NCBI GenBank assembly: GCA_024280295.1
Contig: JAJRQK010000019.1
Span: 40,714 to 104,713 of the forward strand
Direction: 5' to 3'
Length of the DNA: 64,000 nucleotides
Source of the DNA: Bacteroidota bacterium
Lineage (GTDB): Bacteria > Bacteroidota > Bacteroidia > Flavobacteriales_D > Crocinitomicaceae
Shown here: piece after piece, positions 38,810 to 49,149 of the stretch
Layout of the letters: each line of letters opens with the position of its first letter
Numbering within the stretch: position 1 is the stretch's first letter
Position numbers and translations under genes: made by a program
The notes under the pieces: model-generated
What the model saw: the letters and a program-made list of their open reading frames with translations, nothing else
The model's database searches: none
Told to the model about the DNA's origin: nothing

Positions 38810-39460
38810 TCAAAAACTCTCATGAGGATCGAGTTTATCAGCTGGAATTGATTTAATACTCTCAAAACTAGTTGCCTTCTTAATTATTCCCATGTTGTTG
38901 TACTCAAGATCGATCCCCTTCCATATCCATCCTTCGATGTTATGCGATTTACTCTTCCATCCACTAGTTTGTTTTCCAGCAACCATCTTATCTCCTATAT
39001 GATCGTATGAATAGCTTAATTGAGTAGCATCTCCATGTGAAAACATTGATAACTCAGTATCTTTAGGACGTATGAATGGGTTTTCACTTGAATTAACTTC
39101 TTCACTCATGCTGATATAATTACAATTGTACGAAGTCCTTTTATCTCCAGTCCAAATCATCTTTACCTTATTATGATTTTTGGAAGATTGATGAATGTCC
39201 TGTTCGATTACCACACGCTTTCCATATTGATCAAACCATACTGTCTCGGATCCAGTCCACTTACCTAAATATTCGAAAGTGATTTTTCCTGAAGCAACTT
39301 CAAAGAGTTTGTCAGCATCGTTGATTTCCTCAATCGCGTCATTAATTATGTCTTTTGTATCATCTGAGTCATTGGACATGTCATCCATAGCTGATTCAGC
39401 TTCGCTGCAGGAGAAAACCATAAGTAAAATCACGGGTAATAATAGCAGAAGTACTTTCAT
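38810..39460 (-). CDS. Hypothetical lipoprotein
   Basis: LLLPVILLMVFSCSEAESAMDD lipobox; no recognised domain. Confidence 0.65.
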   Translation of the reverse strand: MKVLLLLLPVILLMVFSCSEAESAMDDMSNDSDDTKDIINDAIEEINDADKLFEVASGKITFEYLGKWTGSETVWFDQYGKRVVIEQDIHQSSKNHNKVKMIWTGDKRTSYNCNYISMSEEVNSSENPFIRPKDTELSMFSHGDATQLSYSYDHIGDKMVAGKQTSGWKSKSHNIEGWIWKGIDLEYNNMGIIKKATSFESIKSIPADKLDPHESF

Positions 39461-39647
39461 TGAAACTATTTTTGGTTGAGCCTTATTGTTTTTTAATATA
39501 CGGTTTCTTTATGAGGAACATGAAATTCAGTGGGTTAGTTATATATTGACGGTGTATCACTGAATATTGATAAAATAAAATAGGGTTTGATCAGATGTTT
39601 TGCTTTATCGCTTCGGCTTTTTTGATCTTTATTGTAATTTCGTCCAC

Positions 39648-40766
39648 ATGAAGATTGCTCTTTTTTCGGCTTTTTATCCTTACCGTGGCGGAATTGCTCA
39701 GTTTAGCGCTATGTTGTTTCGTGCATTGGAAAAAGAGCATTCTGTCAACGCGTTTACGTTTAAGCGTCAGTATCCAGGATTTCTATTTCCAGGGTCGTCT
39801 CAATTTGTCTCTGAAGATGATACTGCGGATTCAATTGAAGCAACAAGAGTTCTTGATTCAATAAACCCTGCTTCTTTTAGTGCTGCTGCAAAAAAAATAA
39901 ACGAAACATATCCTCGATTATACATAGGTCAATATTGGATGACATTCTTTGGTCCTTCTATGGCTGGAATGCAGAAACGAATTACCAAAAGTGCGAAGCG
40001 AATAAGTATTTTACACAATGTTATTCCACATGAAAAGCGTTTCTTTGACAAGAAATCCAATCGAATGTTCCTTAAGCAGAATGACGGTTTTGTTGTTCTT
40101 AGTGACGTCGTTTTAAAAGATTTACTTTCATTGCAGCCAGATGCCAACTATTTAAGGATAGATCATCCAATATACAATCACTTTGGTCAGAAACAGGAAC
40201 GGTCTAAAGCATTAGAATCTCTTAAATTAGATCCTCACAAAAAGTATTTACTCTTTTTTGGCTTTATACGAGATTACAAAGGACTTGATTTATTAATTGA
40301 TGCACTTAATCTACTTCCAGATGATTATCATGTAATTGTTGCTGGTGAGGTCTATGGTTCGTTTGATAAATATGCGAAACAAATAGAAACGCACGGGCTT
40401 TCTAATCGAATTCACTTGTACACTGAATATATCTCAGACGATGAAGTAAGTACTTATTTTTCAGCATCAGATGTTTGTATGCTTCCGTATAAAAATGCTA
40501 CTCAATCTGGAATCACAGCGATTTCTCATCATTTTGATTTGCCAATTATTGCTACGGATGTAGGTGGATTAAAGGAGAATACAAAAGATGGCATCACGGG
40601 TCTTATTGTTTCGAAACCAGATTCTTCGCAAATATCTGATGCAGTTCAATACTATTTCGATTCAAATTTAAGGGATGAATTGAGTAAAAATATAGCTATT
40701 GAAAAAGCTGAAAATAGTTGGGAGAATTTTGCTCAGAAAATTGTTGAGTTTGGAAGATCACTCTGA
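39648..40766 (+). CDS. Glycosyltransferase family 4 protein
   Basis: Start trimmed to MKIALFSAFYPYRGGIAQFSAML; LLFFGFIRDYKGLDLLIDAL, MLPYKNATQSGITAISHHFDLPIIATDVGGL. Confidence 0.9.
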   Translation: MKIALFSAFYPYRGGIAQFSAMLFRALEKEHSVNAFTFKRQYPGFLFPGSSQFVSEDDTADSIEATRVLDSINPASFSAAAKKINETYPRLYIGQYWMTFFGPSMAGMQKRITKSAKRISILHNVIPHEKRFFDKKSNRMFLKQNDGFVVLSDVVLKDLLSLQPDANYLRIDHPIYNHFGQKQERSKALESLKLDPHKKYLLFFGFIRDYKGLDLLIDALNLLPDDYHVIVAGEVYGSFDKYAKQIETHGLSNRIHLYTEYISDDEVSTYFSASDVCMLPYKNATQSGITAISHHFDLPIIATDVGGLKENTKDGITGLIVSKPDSSQISDAVQYYFDSNLRDELSKNIAIEKAENSWENFAQKIVEFGRSL

Positions 40767-40784
40767 TCTTATTGGATAGAGAAA

Positions 40785-41534
40785 TTACTCAAAAGCACCA
40801 ATTCCAAACAACGCGAAATCATATTTACAAGGATCAATAGGATCGAACTTTCTGAGATTAGTCATTAATTCTTCGAGTGCCTTCCAATCATCTTGTTTTC
40901 GTGTGATAAGTCCTAGTGATCTAGCATGTCGGCTTGTGTGAACATCCAATGGAAGATAAAGTTCTGAAGTAGGAATTGAGTTCCATATTCCGAAATCTAC
41001 CCCTTGATTATCATTTCTGACCATCCAACGAAGAAACATATTGATTCGCTTAGTTGCTGAATTATTTTCGGGATTTGACACGTGTTTTTCTGATCGTTTT
41101 TCGTGCTCAACTTCGAGAAATTGATTTCTGAAATTGATTATTCGCCCCTTAATACCTCCAAATTCATTGTGCTCTCTGAATGCTGCCTCAAGTCCTCCTG
41201 TTTCGTAGATATTTCGGAGGGATCTGAAGAAAAAGTCAAGGTCGATAGCGTTAAATGTACGGTGAACGAAATTCAGAGGCTGTAATTCGTAATTTAGAAT
41301 AAATTCGTAAGGAGTGTTGTTCATAATTTCAATCAGCCGCCTTCCATTCTTGATGATTGTTGCTCTCTGACCCCAAGCAATTGTAGCGATAAGAAACCCG
41401 ACAATTTCTATGTCTTCCTTTTTTGAAAATTGGTGGGGGAGTTGTATAGGATCAGTTTCAATAAATGATTGTTGATTGTATTGTTCTGATTTAAAATCGA
41501 GGTAGTCTTTCAATTCATTCTTAGTCATTGCCAT
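40785..41534 (-). CDS. TIGR02757-type conserved protein
   Basis: DPIQLPHQFSKKEDIEIVGFLIATIAWGQRATII, LPLDVHTSRHARSLGLITRKQDDWKALEELM, DPCKYDFALFGIGAFE. Confidence 0.88.
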   Translation of the reverse strand: MAMTKNELKDYLDFKSEQYNQQSFIETDPIQLPHQFSKKEDIEIVGFLIATIAWGQRATIIKNGRRLIEIMNNTPYEFILNYELQPLNFVHRTFNAIDLDFFFRSLRNIYETGGLEAAFREHNEFGGIKGRIINFRNQFLEVEHEKRSEKHVSNPENNSATKRINMFLRWMVRNDNQGVDFGIWNSIPTSELYLPLDVHTSRHARSLGLITRKQDDWKALEELMTNLRKFDPIDPCKYDFALFGIGAFE

Positions 41535-42188
41535 CTATTCAATGATCATTCCGTCAGCCATTTGAAGTTTTCTATCCGTCATGTTGGCCAATTCATTGTT
41601 GTGAGTAACGATAATAAATGTTTGCTTGAATTGATCCCTTAGGTCGAAAAATAATTGGTGAAGTTCTTTTGAGTTTACACTGTCTAAGTTGCCTGATGGT
41701 TCGTCCGCTAAAATTACTTTAGGTTTATTAATCAGTGATCGAGCTACGGCGATTCGTTGCTGTTCACCACCAGATAATTCATTCGGTCGATGCGTTGCTC
41801 GTGAGGTTAGGTCAAGCATTTCAAGAAGTTCCATTGCTTCCATTTTTGCATCCTTCATAGGTCGCCCTTGAATAAGTGCTGGTAGAATGATATTTTCTAA
41901 TGCTGAAAATTCAGGGAGTAATTGATGGAATTGAAAAATAAATCCAATTTTTTGATTTCGAAATGACGAAAGTTGACGTGCATTTAAGCTAAATGGATCA
42001 ACTCCATCAAGTGATATCATTCCTGCATCAGGAGTGTCTAGCGTTCCTAATATTTGGAGTAAAGTAGTCTTTCCTGCTCCGGAAGAACCAACTATCGAAA
42101 CGATTTCACCTTCATTAATCTCAAGATTTATTCCTTTCAGAATTTCAAGTGATTCGAATGATTTAGTAATTTCTTTAGCAATCAACAT
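41535..42188 (-). CDS. ABC transporter ATP-binding protein (LolD-like)
   Basis: Walker [13 protein letters not shown], signature [15 protein letters not shown], Walker [13 protein letters not shown]. Confidence 0.93.
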   Translation of the reverse strand: MLIAKEITKSFESLEILKGINLEINEGEIVSIVGSSGAGKTTLLQILGTLDTPDAGMISLDGVDPFSLNARQLSSFRNQKIGFIFQFHQLLPEFSALENIILPALIQGRPMKDAKMEAMELLEMLDLTSRATHRPNELSGGEQQRIAVARSLINKPKVILADEPSGNLDSVNSKELHQLFFDLRDQFKQTFIIVTHNNELANMTDRKLQMADGMIIE

Positions 42189-43403
42189 CTATTTATCGAG
42201 TTTGAGTAAATGTCCCATTTTGTCGCGTTTTGTCTTCAAGTAACCCTCATTGTGTTTATTTGCTGCAATTTCCAAAGCAATATTATCTACAACTTCGAGA
42301 CCATAGCCAATAAGTCCTGTTCGTTTTTTAGGATTGTTGGACATCAGCATCATTTTAGATACTCCGAGTTTGCGCAGTATTTGTGCGCCAATTCCATAGT
42401 CGCGCTCATCTCCCTTAAATCCAAGTTTGATATTTGCTTCTAAAGTATCGTATCCTTGTTCTTGAAGTTTGTATGCCTTTAACTTGTTTGTTAAACCAAT
42501 TCCGCGACCTTCTTGATTCATATAAACGATAACACCTTTTCCTGCTTCTTCAATCATTTGCATTGATTTAGTAAGCTGCGGTCCACAATCACAACGACAA
42601 GAACCAAAAATATCACCTGTCATGCAAGATGAATGAACACGAACTAAAATTGGTTCATCCTCTTCCCAGGTTCCTTTGACAACTGCGAGATGCTCTTTAT
42701 CCGTATTTACTTCTTTATATAAATAGAGATCAAAATCACCATGCACAGTGGGTAGTTTAACATCAATCACTTCTTTGATCAATGATTCAGTTTGAATTCG
42801 ATATTCAATTAGATCTTCAATGGAGATAAGTTTTAAGTCAAATTTCTTAGCAATAACAGCCAACTCAGGAAGTCGAGCCATCGAGCCATCTTCATTCAAG
42901 ATTTCTACAATCACTCCAGCAGGCTCAAATCCTGCAAGTCGTGCTAGGTCAACTGCTGCCTCAGTATGTCCAGCTCTACGTAGAACACCACCTTTCTTTG
43001 CTCGAAGTGGGAAAATATGACCTGGTTTACCAATTTCTTCCGGTCGAATGTTAGGATCTATAAGGGCATGAATCGTTTTTGATCGATCACTAGCACTAAT
43101 TCCAGTTGTACATCCATGACCATTAAGATCAACAGATACAGTAAATGCTGTTTCATAGGCTGCGGAATTATTTTTCACCATCAATTTCAAGCCTAATTGA
43201 TCACATCTTTCTTCAAGAAGAGGAGCGCAAACTAATCCTCTACCATGTGTAGCCATAAAATTTATTATCTCTGGTGTTACATTTCTTGCTGCTGTAACGA
43301 AATCTCCCTCGTTCTCACGATTCTCATCATCTACTACAACTACCACTTTGCCATCCCGAATGTCTTGGATAGCCTCCTCAATCGTATTTAATTTAATCTC
43401 CAT
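42189..43403 (-). CDS. ribBA: Bifunctional 3,4-dihydroxy-2-butanone-4-phosphate synthase / GTP cyclohydrolase II
   Basis: [66 protein letters not shown]. Confidence 0.96.
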   Translation of the reverse strand: MEIKLNTIEEAIQDIRDGKVVVVVDDENRENEGDFVTAARNVTPEIINFMATHGRGLVCAPLLEERCDQLGLKLMVKNNSAAYETAFTVSVDLNGHGCTTGISASDRSKTIHALIDPNIRPEEIGKPGHIFPLRAKKGGVLRRAGHTEAAVDLARLAGFEPAGVIVEILNEDGSMARLPELAVIAKKFDLKLISIEDLIEYRIQTESLIKEVIDVKLPTVHGDFDLYLYKEVNTDKEHLAVVKGTWEEDEPILVRVHSSCMTGDIFGSCRCDCGPQLTKSMQMIEEAGKGVIVYMNQEGRGIGLTNKLKAYKLQEQGYDTLEANIKLGFKGDERDYGIGAQILRKLGVSKMMLMSNNPKKRTGLIGYGLEVVDNIALEIAANKHNEGYLKTKRDKMGHLLKLDK

Positions 43404-43473
43404 AGGGTAAGATCCTTATTTAGTGTAAAATTACAGGAAATATATATGATAAGACGTCTGGAATCACGAAAAA

Positions 43474-44661
43474 TTACATTGGATTATGAATCAAATTAAT
43501 TAATTTACTGGTAGTTGTTGTCCAACTATATTTTTCTTTTACAAATGACATTGCGTTCTCTTTAATATTAGTGTAGAGTTCGTCATCACAGAGTAATCGA
43601 TTAATCGCAGAAATGAATTCATCCTCATTATTCGCTACGAGTATTTCTTTCTCATTAGTTGTTCGAATGGGAGCATTGGCAAGTGAAGTTGTAATACATG
43701 GGATACCTATTGCCATTGCCTCAAGGATTTTATTTTGCATTCCAGTACCGATCATCATTGGGGCAAGAAATATTCGCCCTTTCGCATAAGATGTTCTAAT
43801 GTCATCGACCCAACCTGTAACCTCGATTTGCTTCGAAATTTTACCAAGTTTGTACACTTCTAATGTTGGTGATGATCCTGAAACAAGTAGCTTACTGCTA
43901 GGGAAGTGTGATAAGATTTTTTCGTGTATGTATGATACAGCTTCAATGTTTGGCGGGTAACTCATGTTTCCAACGAACACAAAATCATGCGTTTTTTTCA
44001 TTGAGTTTTGTTCGAAGAAACTTTTATCAATTCCATTTGGGACACATATAATTTTTGATGCTTCAGGATGAAGAATTAAGAGTCTATCCTGTTTGCTAAT
44101 GATTGTTTTGTTCTCGAAAAAATCGAACATTTTACTCTCATAAGATCTTAATCTTTTTGCCTCGGACTTAAATAACCATCTTTTATAGAAAGGTTGATTT
44201 TGAATACGTCTTTGAATTCCTGCACTTAATGCATCTTGGAAATCAATTGTCTTTGGAATAGAATGCTCATTTTTCACATACTCAGACATTCTAATTAGTT
44301 GGCAGTAAATATGATTAAATGATTTTTCTTTAACTAATTGTTTAATTCGAACATGTGCTTTTTTGCTATAAAAATATCCAACCTGAAAAGGCAGATTATT
44401 GAAAAAAGAGCGAAAGGTATTCCAACCTATTTGGAGTTTAGTTTGTCGGTGAATAACTAATTCATTACAGTAGTTCCTAACAATGGATTGATGTTCAGCA
44501 GACACATCGTGATCAGTTATGGCAAATAGGGTTACTTCGAAATTTTCACTTAGTTCCTTTAGTTGATGAAATGCACGCAATTTATCGCCCTTATCCAATG
44601 GGTAAGGGAATCGGGAGACGAGCATGAGAATTTGAACTTTATTTTCCACGGAGGATTTCAA
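43474..44661 (-). CDS. Glycosyltransferase (GT4, TIGR03087-like)
   Basis: SRFPYPLDKGDKLRAFHQLKELSENFEVTLFAI, GIDKSFF, FLAPMMIGTGMQNKILEAMAIGIPCITT. Confidence 0.88.
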   Translation of the reverse strand: MKSSVENKVQILMLVSRFPYPLDKGDKLRAFHQLKELSENFEVTLFAITDHDVSAEHQSIVRNYCNELVIHRQTKLQIGWNTFRSFFNNLPFQVGYFYSKKAHVRIKQLVKEKSFNHIYCQLIRMSEYVKNEHSIPKTIDFQDALSAGIQRRIQNQPFYKRWLFKSEAKRLRSYESKMFDFFENKTIISKQDRLLILHPEASKIICVPNGIDKSFFEQNSMKKTHDFVFVGNMSYPPNIEAVSYIHEKILSHFPSSKLLVSGSSPTLEVYKLGKISKQIEVTGWVDDIRTSYAKGRIFLAPMMIGTGMQNKILEAMAIGIPCITTSLANAPIRTTNEKEILVANNEDEFISAINRLLCDDELYTNIKENAMSFVKEKYSWTTTTSKLINLIHNPM

Positions 44662-45847
44662 GAAGTTTTTGACTTACGTCCTCAATAGTATGATTTTTTC
44701 GAATATAATCAATTGCATTCATGCCAATTTTTTGTCTCAATTTTTGATTTTTAATCAGTTTCACAATTCCGTTCACGAATTCTTCATCAGATTCAGCAAT
44801 GAGCAAGCATTCAGTATTTTCATAATCGATTCCTTGAGCACCAATTCTCGTAGTGAGTACAGGTAAACCAATAGACATGGCTTCAAGTATTTTTATTCTG
44901 ATTCCAGATCCTGATTGAATGGGGGTAACAAGAATTCCATGTTCACTACCAAACGTGCTAATTTTCTGCACAAACCCGTGAACAACAATTCCGTTTGCTT
45001 GGTTTGATCGAACATAATTATCCGCGTTTAAACCTGCTACATGTAGTTCCATATTAGGAATCAATTCCCTTACCTTAGGTGTGATTCGAATCAATCGCTC
45101 TACTGCTTCTTGGTTTGGAATCCAGTCCATTGATCCTAAATGATAAGGTTTGTTGTTGATGTAGTTGTGTTGTAAGTTTGAACTTTCAACAGCCACTGAT
45201 ATATCGTGAATTTGGGTATTGACACCCATTTCCCTAAAAGTTTCAGAATCTATTGATGAAATTGAAAAGATTCCGTCAACCTTAGCTAGTGTTTCTATTT
45301 CATATTTTTTAATATCGCGCGAAAGTCGATTTAAATACCATTGTTTGATTCCTCTTGCGTCTTTAGCATATCCTTTCCATAATTCATATTCAACATTGTG
45401 GGTACGAATAAATAATTTACCACTAAATTCTTTTTTGATCGCATCGAGATAAGGCGTGCTAAAGAGGCTATCGAAGATTACGGAGTCATAATTATCTTTA
45501 GTAAGTGTATCTAATATCAGTACCAGCATTTTTGGATCGTAGAAGCGATCAACATTGTATGATCCTTTCTTAAATAGGTGTTTGAGTACCCCAAAAGGAG
45601 TGACTTGAGTATTAACCTTGATATGTTCGGGCTGCGATTTTTGATAGACTTCGTCTGGATAGGCACTTAGCTTAAATCGATGTTTATCGGTTTCAATCAA
45701 CAAATGTTTGACTTCGATTCCGGCTGCAAGTAGTGAGGCGAGAAATCTTTCCATTGCAACACACCCACCGTCAATGGTTGGAAATATGGGTTTACTTGTA
45801 ATATATAAAATCTTCATCGCTTTTTGAGTCGAAAGAATTTTAACCAA
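44639..45847 (-). CDS. Glycosyltransferase (GT4)
   Basis: ILYITSKPIFPTIDGGCVAM, RTHNVEYELWKG, GSMDWIPNQEAV, VTPIQSGSGIRIKILEAMSIGLPVLTTRIGAQGI; true start probably ATG at 45817. Confidence 0.9.
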   Translation of the reverse strand: MVKILSTQKAMKILYITSKPIFPTIDGGCVAMERFLASLLAAGIEVKHLLIETDKHRFKLSAYPDEVYQKSQPEHIKVNTQVTPFGVLKHLFKKGSYNVDRFYDPKMLVLILDTLTKDNYDSVIFDSLFSTPYLDAIKKEFSGKLFIRTHNVEYELWKGYAKDARGIKQWYLNRLSRDIKKYEIETLAKVDGIFSISSIDSETFREMGVNTQIHDISVAVESSNLQHNYINNKPYHLGSMDWIPNQEAVERLIRITPKVRELIPNMELHVAGLNADNYVRSNQANGIVVHGFVQKISTFGSEHGILVTPIQSGSGIRIKILEAMSIGLPVLTTRIGAQGIDYENTECLLIAESDEEFVNGIVKLIKNQKLRQKIGMNAIDYIRKNHTIEDVSQKLLEILRGK

Positions 45848-47271
45848 GCATCAGTGCTGAATACTGGTGAATCGTTTGCTGCTGAATGCATTAGCCATAA
45901 GGCCACTGGAGTTAGAATCATTGATGCCATCCACATCCCCATGAAAGGGGAGATAGATCCTGATTTTGCAAGACCATCTCCAATTGTAATGAGTACAAAG
46001 TATACCATGAAAAGTAATGCTGCAATAACAACAGGCGCTCCGAAGCCACCTTTTTTGACAATTGCACCTAATGGAGCTCCGACAAAGAATAGAATAATAA
46101 TTGCAAAGGTGAGAGCAAATTTTCGATGAAATTCAATGAGATATCTCTGCTGATCATTCTCCATTGTTCCTAAGAAGTCATTTTGACTCTCCAAATTTTG
46201 ATTTTTATTCCTAAGCTGAGTTTGTGCAACATTTATCGCAGCAATTTTCTCTTCAACCGAAAGGTTCTTAAAAGTAATAACTGTGTCAATTGGAGTTATC
46301 ATTAATGCAGGATCCTCATTTATTTTTTTCTTATTCGAATCGAAATTAATAGAGGCGAAGTAAGGATGTTTTTCTTTTAGTTTAAGCAGGAAATTGTCAA
46401 GAATATTTTGTCCGCTTTTCTGAATCGAATCCAGCGTGTATTTAATTTGAAAGACATTGAGCATTTCATGTTTGTCTTTAAACATATCCTCGTCTGAGCG
46501 ATTTAAATTAAACCCGGACAGGTCTATTTTATATGTTGCATGATCAAATGTTGATCGTCTAGCAGGTCTAGTGTTCGGGCTTCCATGCAGCTCTCCATTC
46601 GGGAGGAATTGTGGGTTTTGTTTCGATAATTCTTCAACAACTGTACCGTTTAGTAGGTCAAAAAAGAGATACTTTCCATTATCCGATTTGTACACATTTC
46701 CACTTTCTGCCCGAACGGATTTAATTACAAGCGGATCTGTATGGTCGTGAATCAAAATCCCCTTGAAGGTATCATCAGTTCCTTCATCTATTTTTATTGC
46801 GTATCCATCCAATTCGGTGCTGTAAGTCCCTGGTGTAAGAATTGAAGAAATTTTGGTCTGTTGAATGTCCCAGATTAGTGAATGCCACTTTAGATTTGCA
46901 ACGGGTATGACATAATTTGCAAAGTAAAAGGTGCAAATGGCAATAATTATTACAATCCCCGTGAGAGGTCGAAGTATTCTGTACAAGGATAATCCGCTTG
47001 ATTTTAATGCCGTAAGTTCGTTATGCTCTGAGAGATTACCAAGCGTCATTATTGATGACAGAAGGATAGCAAGGGGTAGAGCTAATGGAATCAAACTAGC
47101 CGAGACATAAAAGAGTAATTCCAGAATAACCGAAATCGATAGGCCTTTGCCCATAAGGTCATCTATGTATTTCCAGAAAAATTGCATCACAAGGATGAAC
47201 ATGGAAATCACAAAGGTAACCACAAACGGACCTGCAAACGATCGTATGCTAAATGAGTAAAGTCGCTTCAA
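45814..47271 (-). CDS. LptF/LptG family permease
   Basis: SFAGPFVVTFVISMFILVMQFFWKYIDDLMGKGL, LSEHNELTALKSSGLSLYRILRPL, APLGAIVKKGGFG. Confidence 0.92.
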   Translation of the reverse strand: MKRLYSFSIRSFAGPFVVTFVISMFILVMQFFWKYIDDLMGKGLSISVILELLFYVSASLIPLALPLAILLSSIMTLGNLSEHNELTALKSSGLSLYRILRPLTGIVIIIAICTFYFANYVIPVANLKWHSLIWDIQQTKISSILTPGTYSTELDGYAIKIDEGTDDTFKGILIHDHTDPLVIKSVRAESGNVYKSDNGKYLFFDLLNGTVVEELSKQNPQFLPNGELHGSPNTRPARRSTFDHATYKIDLSGFNLNRSDEDMFKDKHEMLNVFQIKYTLDSIQKSGQNILDNFLLKLKEKHPYFASINFDSNKKKINEDPALMITPIDTVITFKNLSVEEKIAAINVAQTQLRNKNQNLESQNDFLGTMENDQQRYLIEFHRKFALTFAIIILFFVGAPLGAIVKKGGFGAPVVIAALLFMVYFVLITIGDGLAKSGSISPFMGMWMASMILTPVALWLMHSAANDSPVFSTDAWLKFFRLKKR

Positions 47272-47325
47272 GCCAACCGTTATTTATCGTGCTAATAATT
47301 AGAACGACAGTAGTTTGTTAATATT

Positions 47326-47706
47326 TTATGCTCCTAGCTTTTGTTTAAGCGTACCAATCTGCTTATCCCAAAGTCGCTGAGACTCTTCTAATTCATCATC
47401 CTCTGCAAAATCTGTAACCATTAAGATAACTGATTTTGTCATTGGGTCAACTTCATATCTGAATTCGAAGAAAGTATCTTTACCATCCTCTTCAGCTTCT
47501 AGCCATCTCCATTTAACTCGTGCGTTAGCTTTTCGACTTAAAAGTCTAGCATCTTCATTTGCTCCCTCCCAAAAAAACGAATAAATGTCATCTTTGATAT
47601 TAACGTCATCGGCGAACCACTCGCTCAATCCACTCGGAGTATTAATCATTGTATCGAGTGACTTCAAAGAAGTTCTCAATAAAAACTCCATCTCATATTT
47701 TTCCAT
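47326..47706 (-). CDS. START-like domain protein (Bacteroidota AHSA1-like)
   Basis: EFLLRTSLKSLDTMINTPSGLSEWFADDVNI, ARVKWRWLEAEEDGKDTFFEFRYEVDPMTKSVILMVTDFA. Confidence 0.88.
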   Translation of the reverse strand: MEKYEMEFLLRTSLKSLDTMINTPSGLSEWFADDVNIKDDIYSFFWEGANEDARLLSRKANARVKWRWLEAEEDGKDTFFEFRYEVDPMTKSVILMVTDFAEDDELEESQRLWDKQIGTLKQKLGA

Positions 47707-47777
47707 CTCTGCTATTGTAGTGATCTAATTCTATTAATTTCGTAGTACGAATCCGGCAATATACACATTCTTTTTCA

Positions 47778-48527
47778 ATGGCTTTAAAGCACTCTTTCGA
47801 AAAAAAAGGCAATCAACTCTTTAAGTTTAGAGGACAAATTCCAGTTGTGTTATTTCTATGTGCAATACCAGCAATCTATTTATCAAAATTAGAGTGTATA
47901 GAGACTTACAGCTGGATTGAGGATGTACTTTTGGTTATTGGGATTTTACTTTCATTTCTTGGTCAAATCATACGGTCGATAGCGATTGGGAAAAGTTCTA
48001 AGCAAACTTCTGGAAGGAATATTTTGGAACAGGAGGCGAAGACTTTAAATACAACAGGAATTTATTCAATTGTTCGTCACCCGCTCTATTTAGGGAATTT
48101 CTTTTTATGGATGGGGATTGTTCTTTATGCGGGTAATTTTTGGTTTGTAATTATTGTAGGTCTCCTTTTCTGGTTGTATTATGAGCGGATTATGTTCGCT
48201 GAGGAGGCCTTTCTCGAAAGAGAGTTTGAGGATGAATATTTGAATTGGGCAGATAAGACTTCAGCATTTATACCATCATGGAAGAATCATTCAAAGACTG
48301 AAGTGAAATTCTCAGTGAAAACGATATTGAGAAGAGAATACCCTGGCGTCTCTGCAACAATTATTGGTTTTGTTTATGTGGACTTTGTTCGCAATTGGAT
48401 TGTAGCTGGTGAACCGATTTGGCTTTGGCTGCATGGAGGAATAATTCTTTTTGCTCTTCTGCTTTCACTTGTGTTAAGAACTTTGAAGCATCACACAAGC
48501 GTATTAAAAGAGGAAGATCGCTCTTAA
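47778..48527 (+). CDS. Isoprenylcysteine carboxyl methyltransferase-like membrane methyltransferase (possibly lipid A 1-phosphate methyltransferase)
   Basis: LNTTGIYSIVRHPLYLGNFFLWMGIVLYAGN, YYERIMFAEEAFLEREFEDEYLNWADKTSAFIPSW. Confidence 0.8.
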   Translation: MALKHSFEKKGNQLFKFRGQIPVVLFLCAIPAIYLSKLECIETYSWIEDVLLVIGILLSFLGQIIRSIAIGKSSKQTSGRNILEQEAKTLNTTGIYSIVRHPLYLGNFFLWMGIVLYAGNFWFVIIVGLLFWLYYERIMFAEEAFLEREFEDEYLNWADKTSAFIPSWKNHSKTEVKFSVKTILRREYPGVSATIIGFVYVDFVRNWIVAGEPIWLWLHGGIILFALLLSLVLRTLKHHTSVLKEEDRS

Positions 48528-48547
48528 TATTCTCTGATGTTTAGTAC

Positions 48548-48583
48548 AAAAAAAGCCCCTCCACCAGAGAGGCAGAGGGGACT
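48548..48583 (-). terminator. Intrinsic terminator for the Cys/His-rich lipoprotein gene
   Basis: On minus strand CCCCTC-TGCCTCTCTGGTG-GAGGGG followed by CTTTTTTT. Confidence 0.65.
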
Positions 48584-48598
48584 CACTTAATTTATTTT

Positions 48599-48946
48599 TT
48601 ATACTTCCGCGTGATCATGATCTGAATCACCTTCATGATTGTGACCAGCTTCATCGTGTGCTGTACAACCATCTTTGCATTCATCTCCACAAGCATGAGC
48701 TGCATGACGTTTAGCTTTACACTCGTCACCACATGCTTCTGTGCATTCGTGATCGGCTTTACATTCATCACCACATTTGGCGGTACACTCGTGCTTGTCT
48801 TTCTTACAACATTCTTTTTCACAATCTTCAGTACACTCTTCTGATTGCTCGGTGTTTGCAGTGTCATCAGAATCAGTTGTTTCGGCTGAACATGCAATAA
48901 GTGCAATTGACAAAATTCCTGGGATAATTAGTTTTAAAATTTTCAT
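48599..48946 (-). CDS. Cys/His-rich lipoprotein (putative metal-binding)
   Basis: Start trimmed to MKILKLIIPGILSIALIACSAE; repeated CGDECKA / CTxxC units and tail HDEAGHNHEGDSDHDHAEV. Confidence 0.8.
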   Translation of the reverse strand: MKILKLIIPGILSIALIACSAETTDSDDTANTEQSEECTEDCEKECCKKDKHECTAKCGDECKADHECTEACGDECKAKRHAAHACGDECKDGCTAHDEAGHNHEGDSDHDHAEV

Positions 48947-49149
48947 AGTAAGTTTATTTTTTGCACTAAAATACATATTTATTTGATTCGAAAGATGCAA
49001 TTATACAGTATAATCCGAAATATATGGCAATCCTACTTTTCGCGATATTCTTCATTAAGAATCATGCATTTTTGCTGTAATCATCAACTCAACCCCGTTG
49101 TTTTTAGTGACATCCTTTTGATCTAAGATCTAGTTGAACTTTGAGAAGG

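Noticed and set aside
45824-46129. 101-aa plus-strand ORF opposite the LptF/G permease
   Set aside because: Antisense overlap with a conserved membrane protein; no independent support.
42189-47271. Glycosyltransferase / LptF-G / ribBA stretch as a polysaccharide biosynthesis locus
   Set aside because: Only two adjacent glycosyltransferases without Wzx/Wzy, initiating transferase or sugar-nucleotide genes beside them; looks like ordinary scattered Bacteroidota gene order.
48592-48906. 104-aa minus-strand ORF MHLLHVQPKQLIL...
   Set aside because: Alternate frame of the repetitive Cys/His-rich lipoprotein gene, which has a lipobox and sensible composition.
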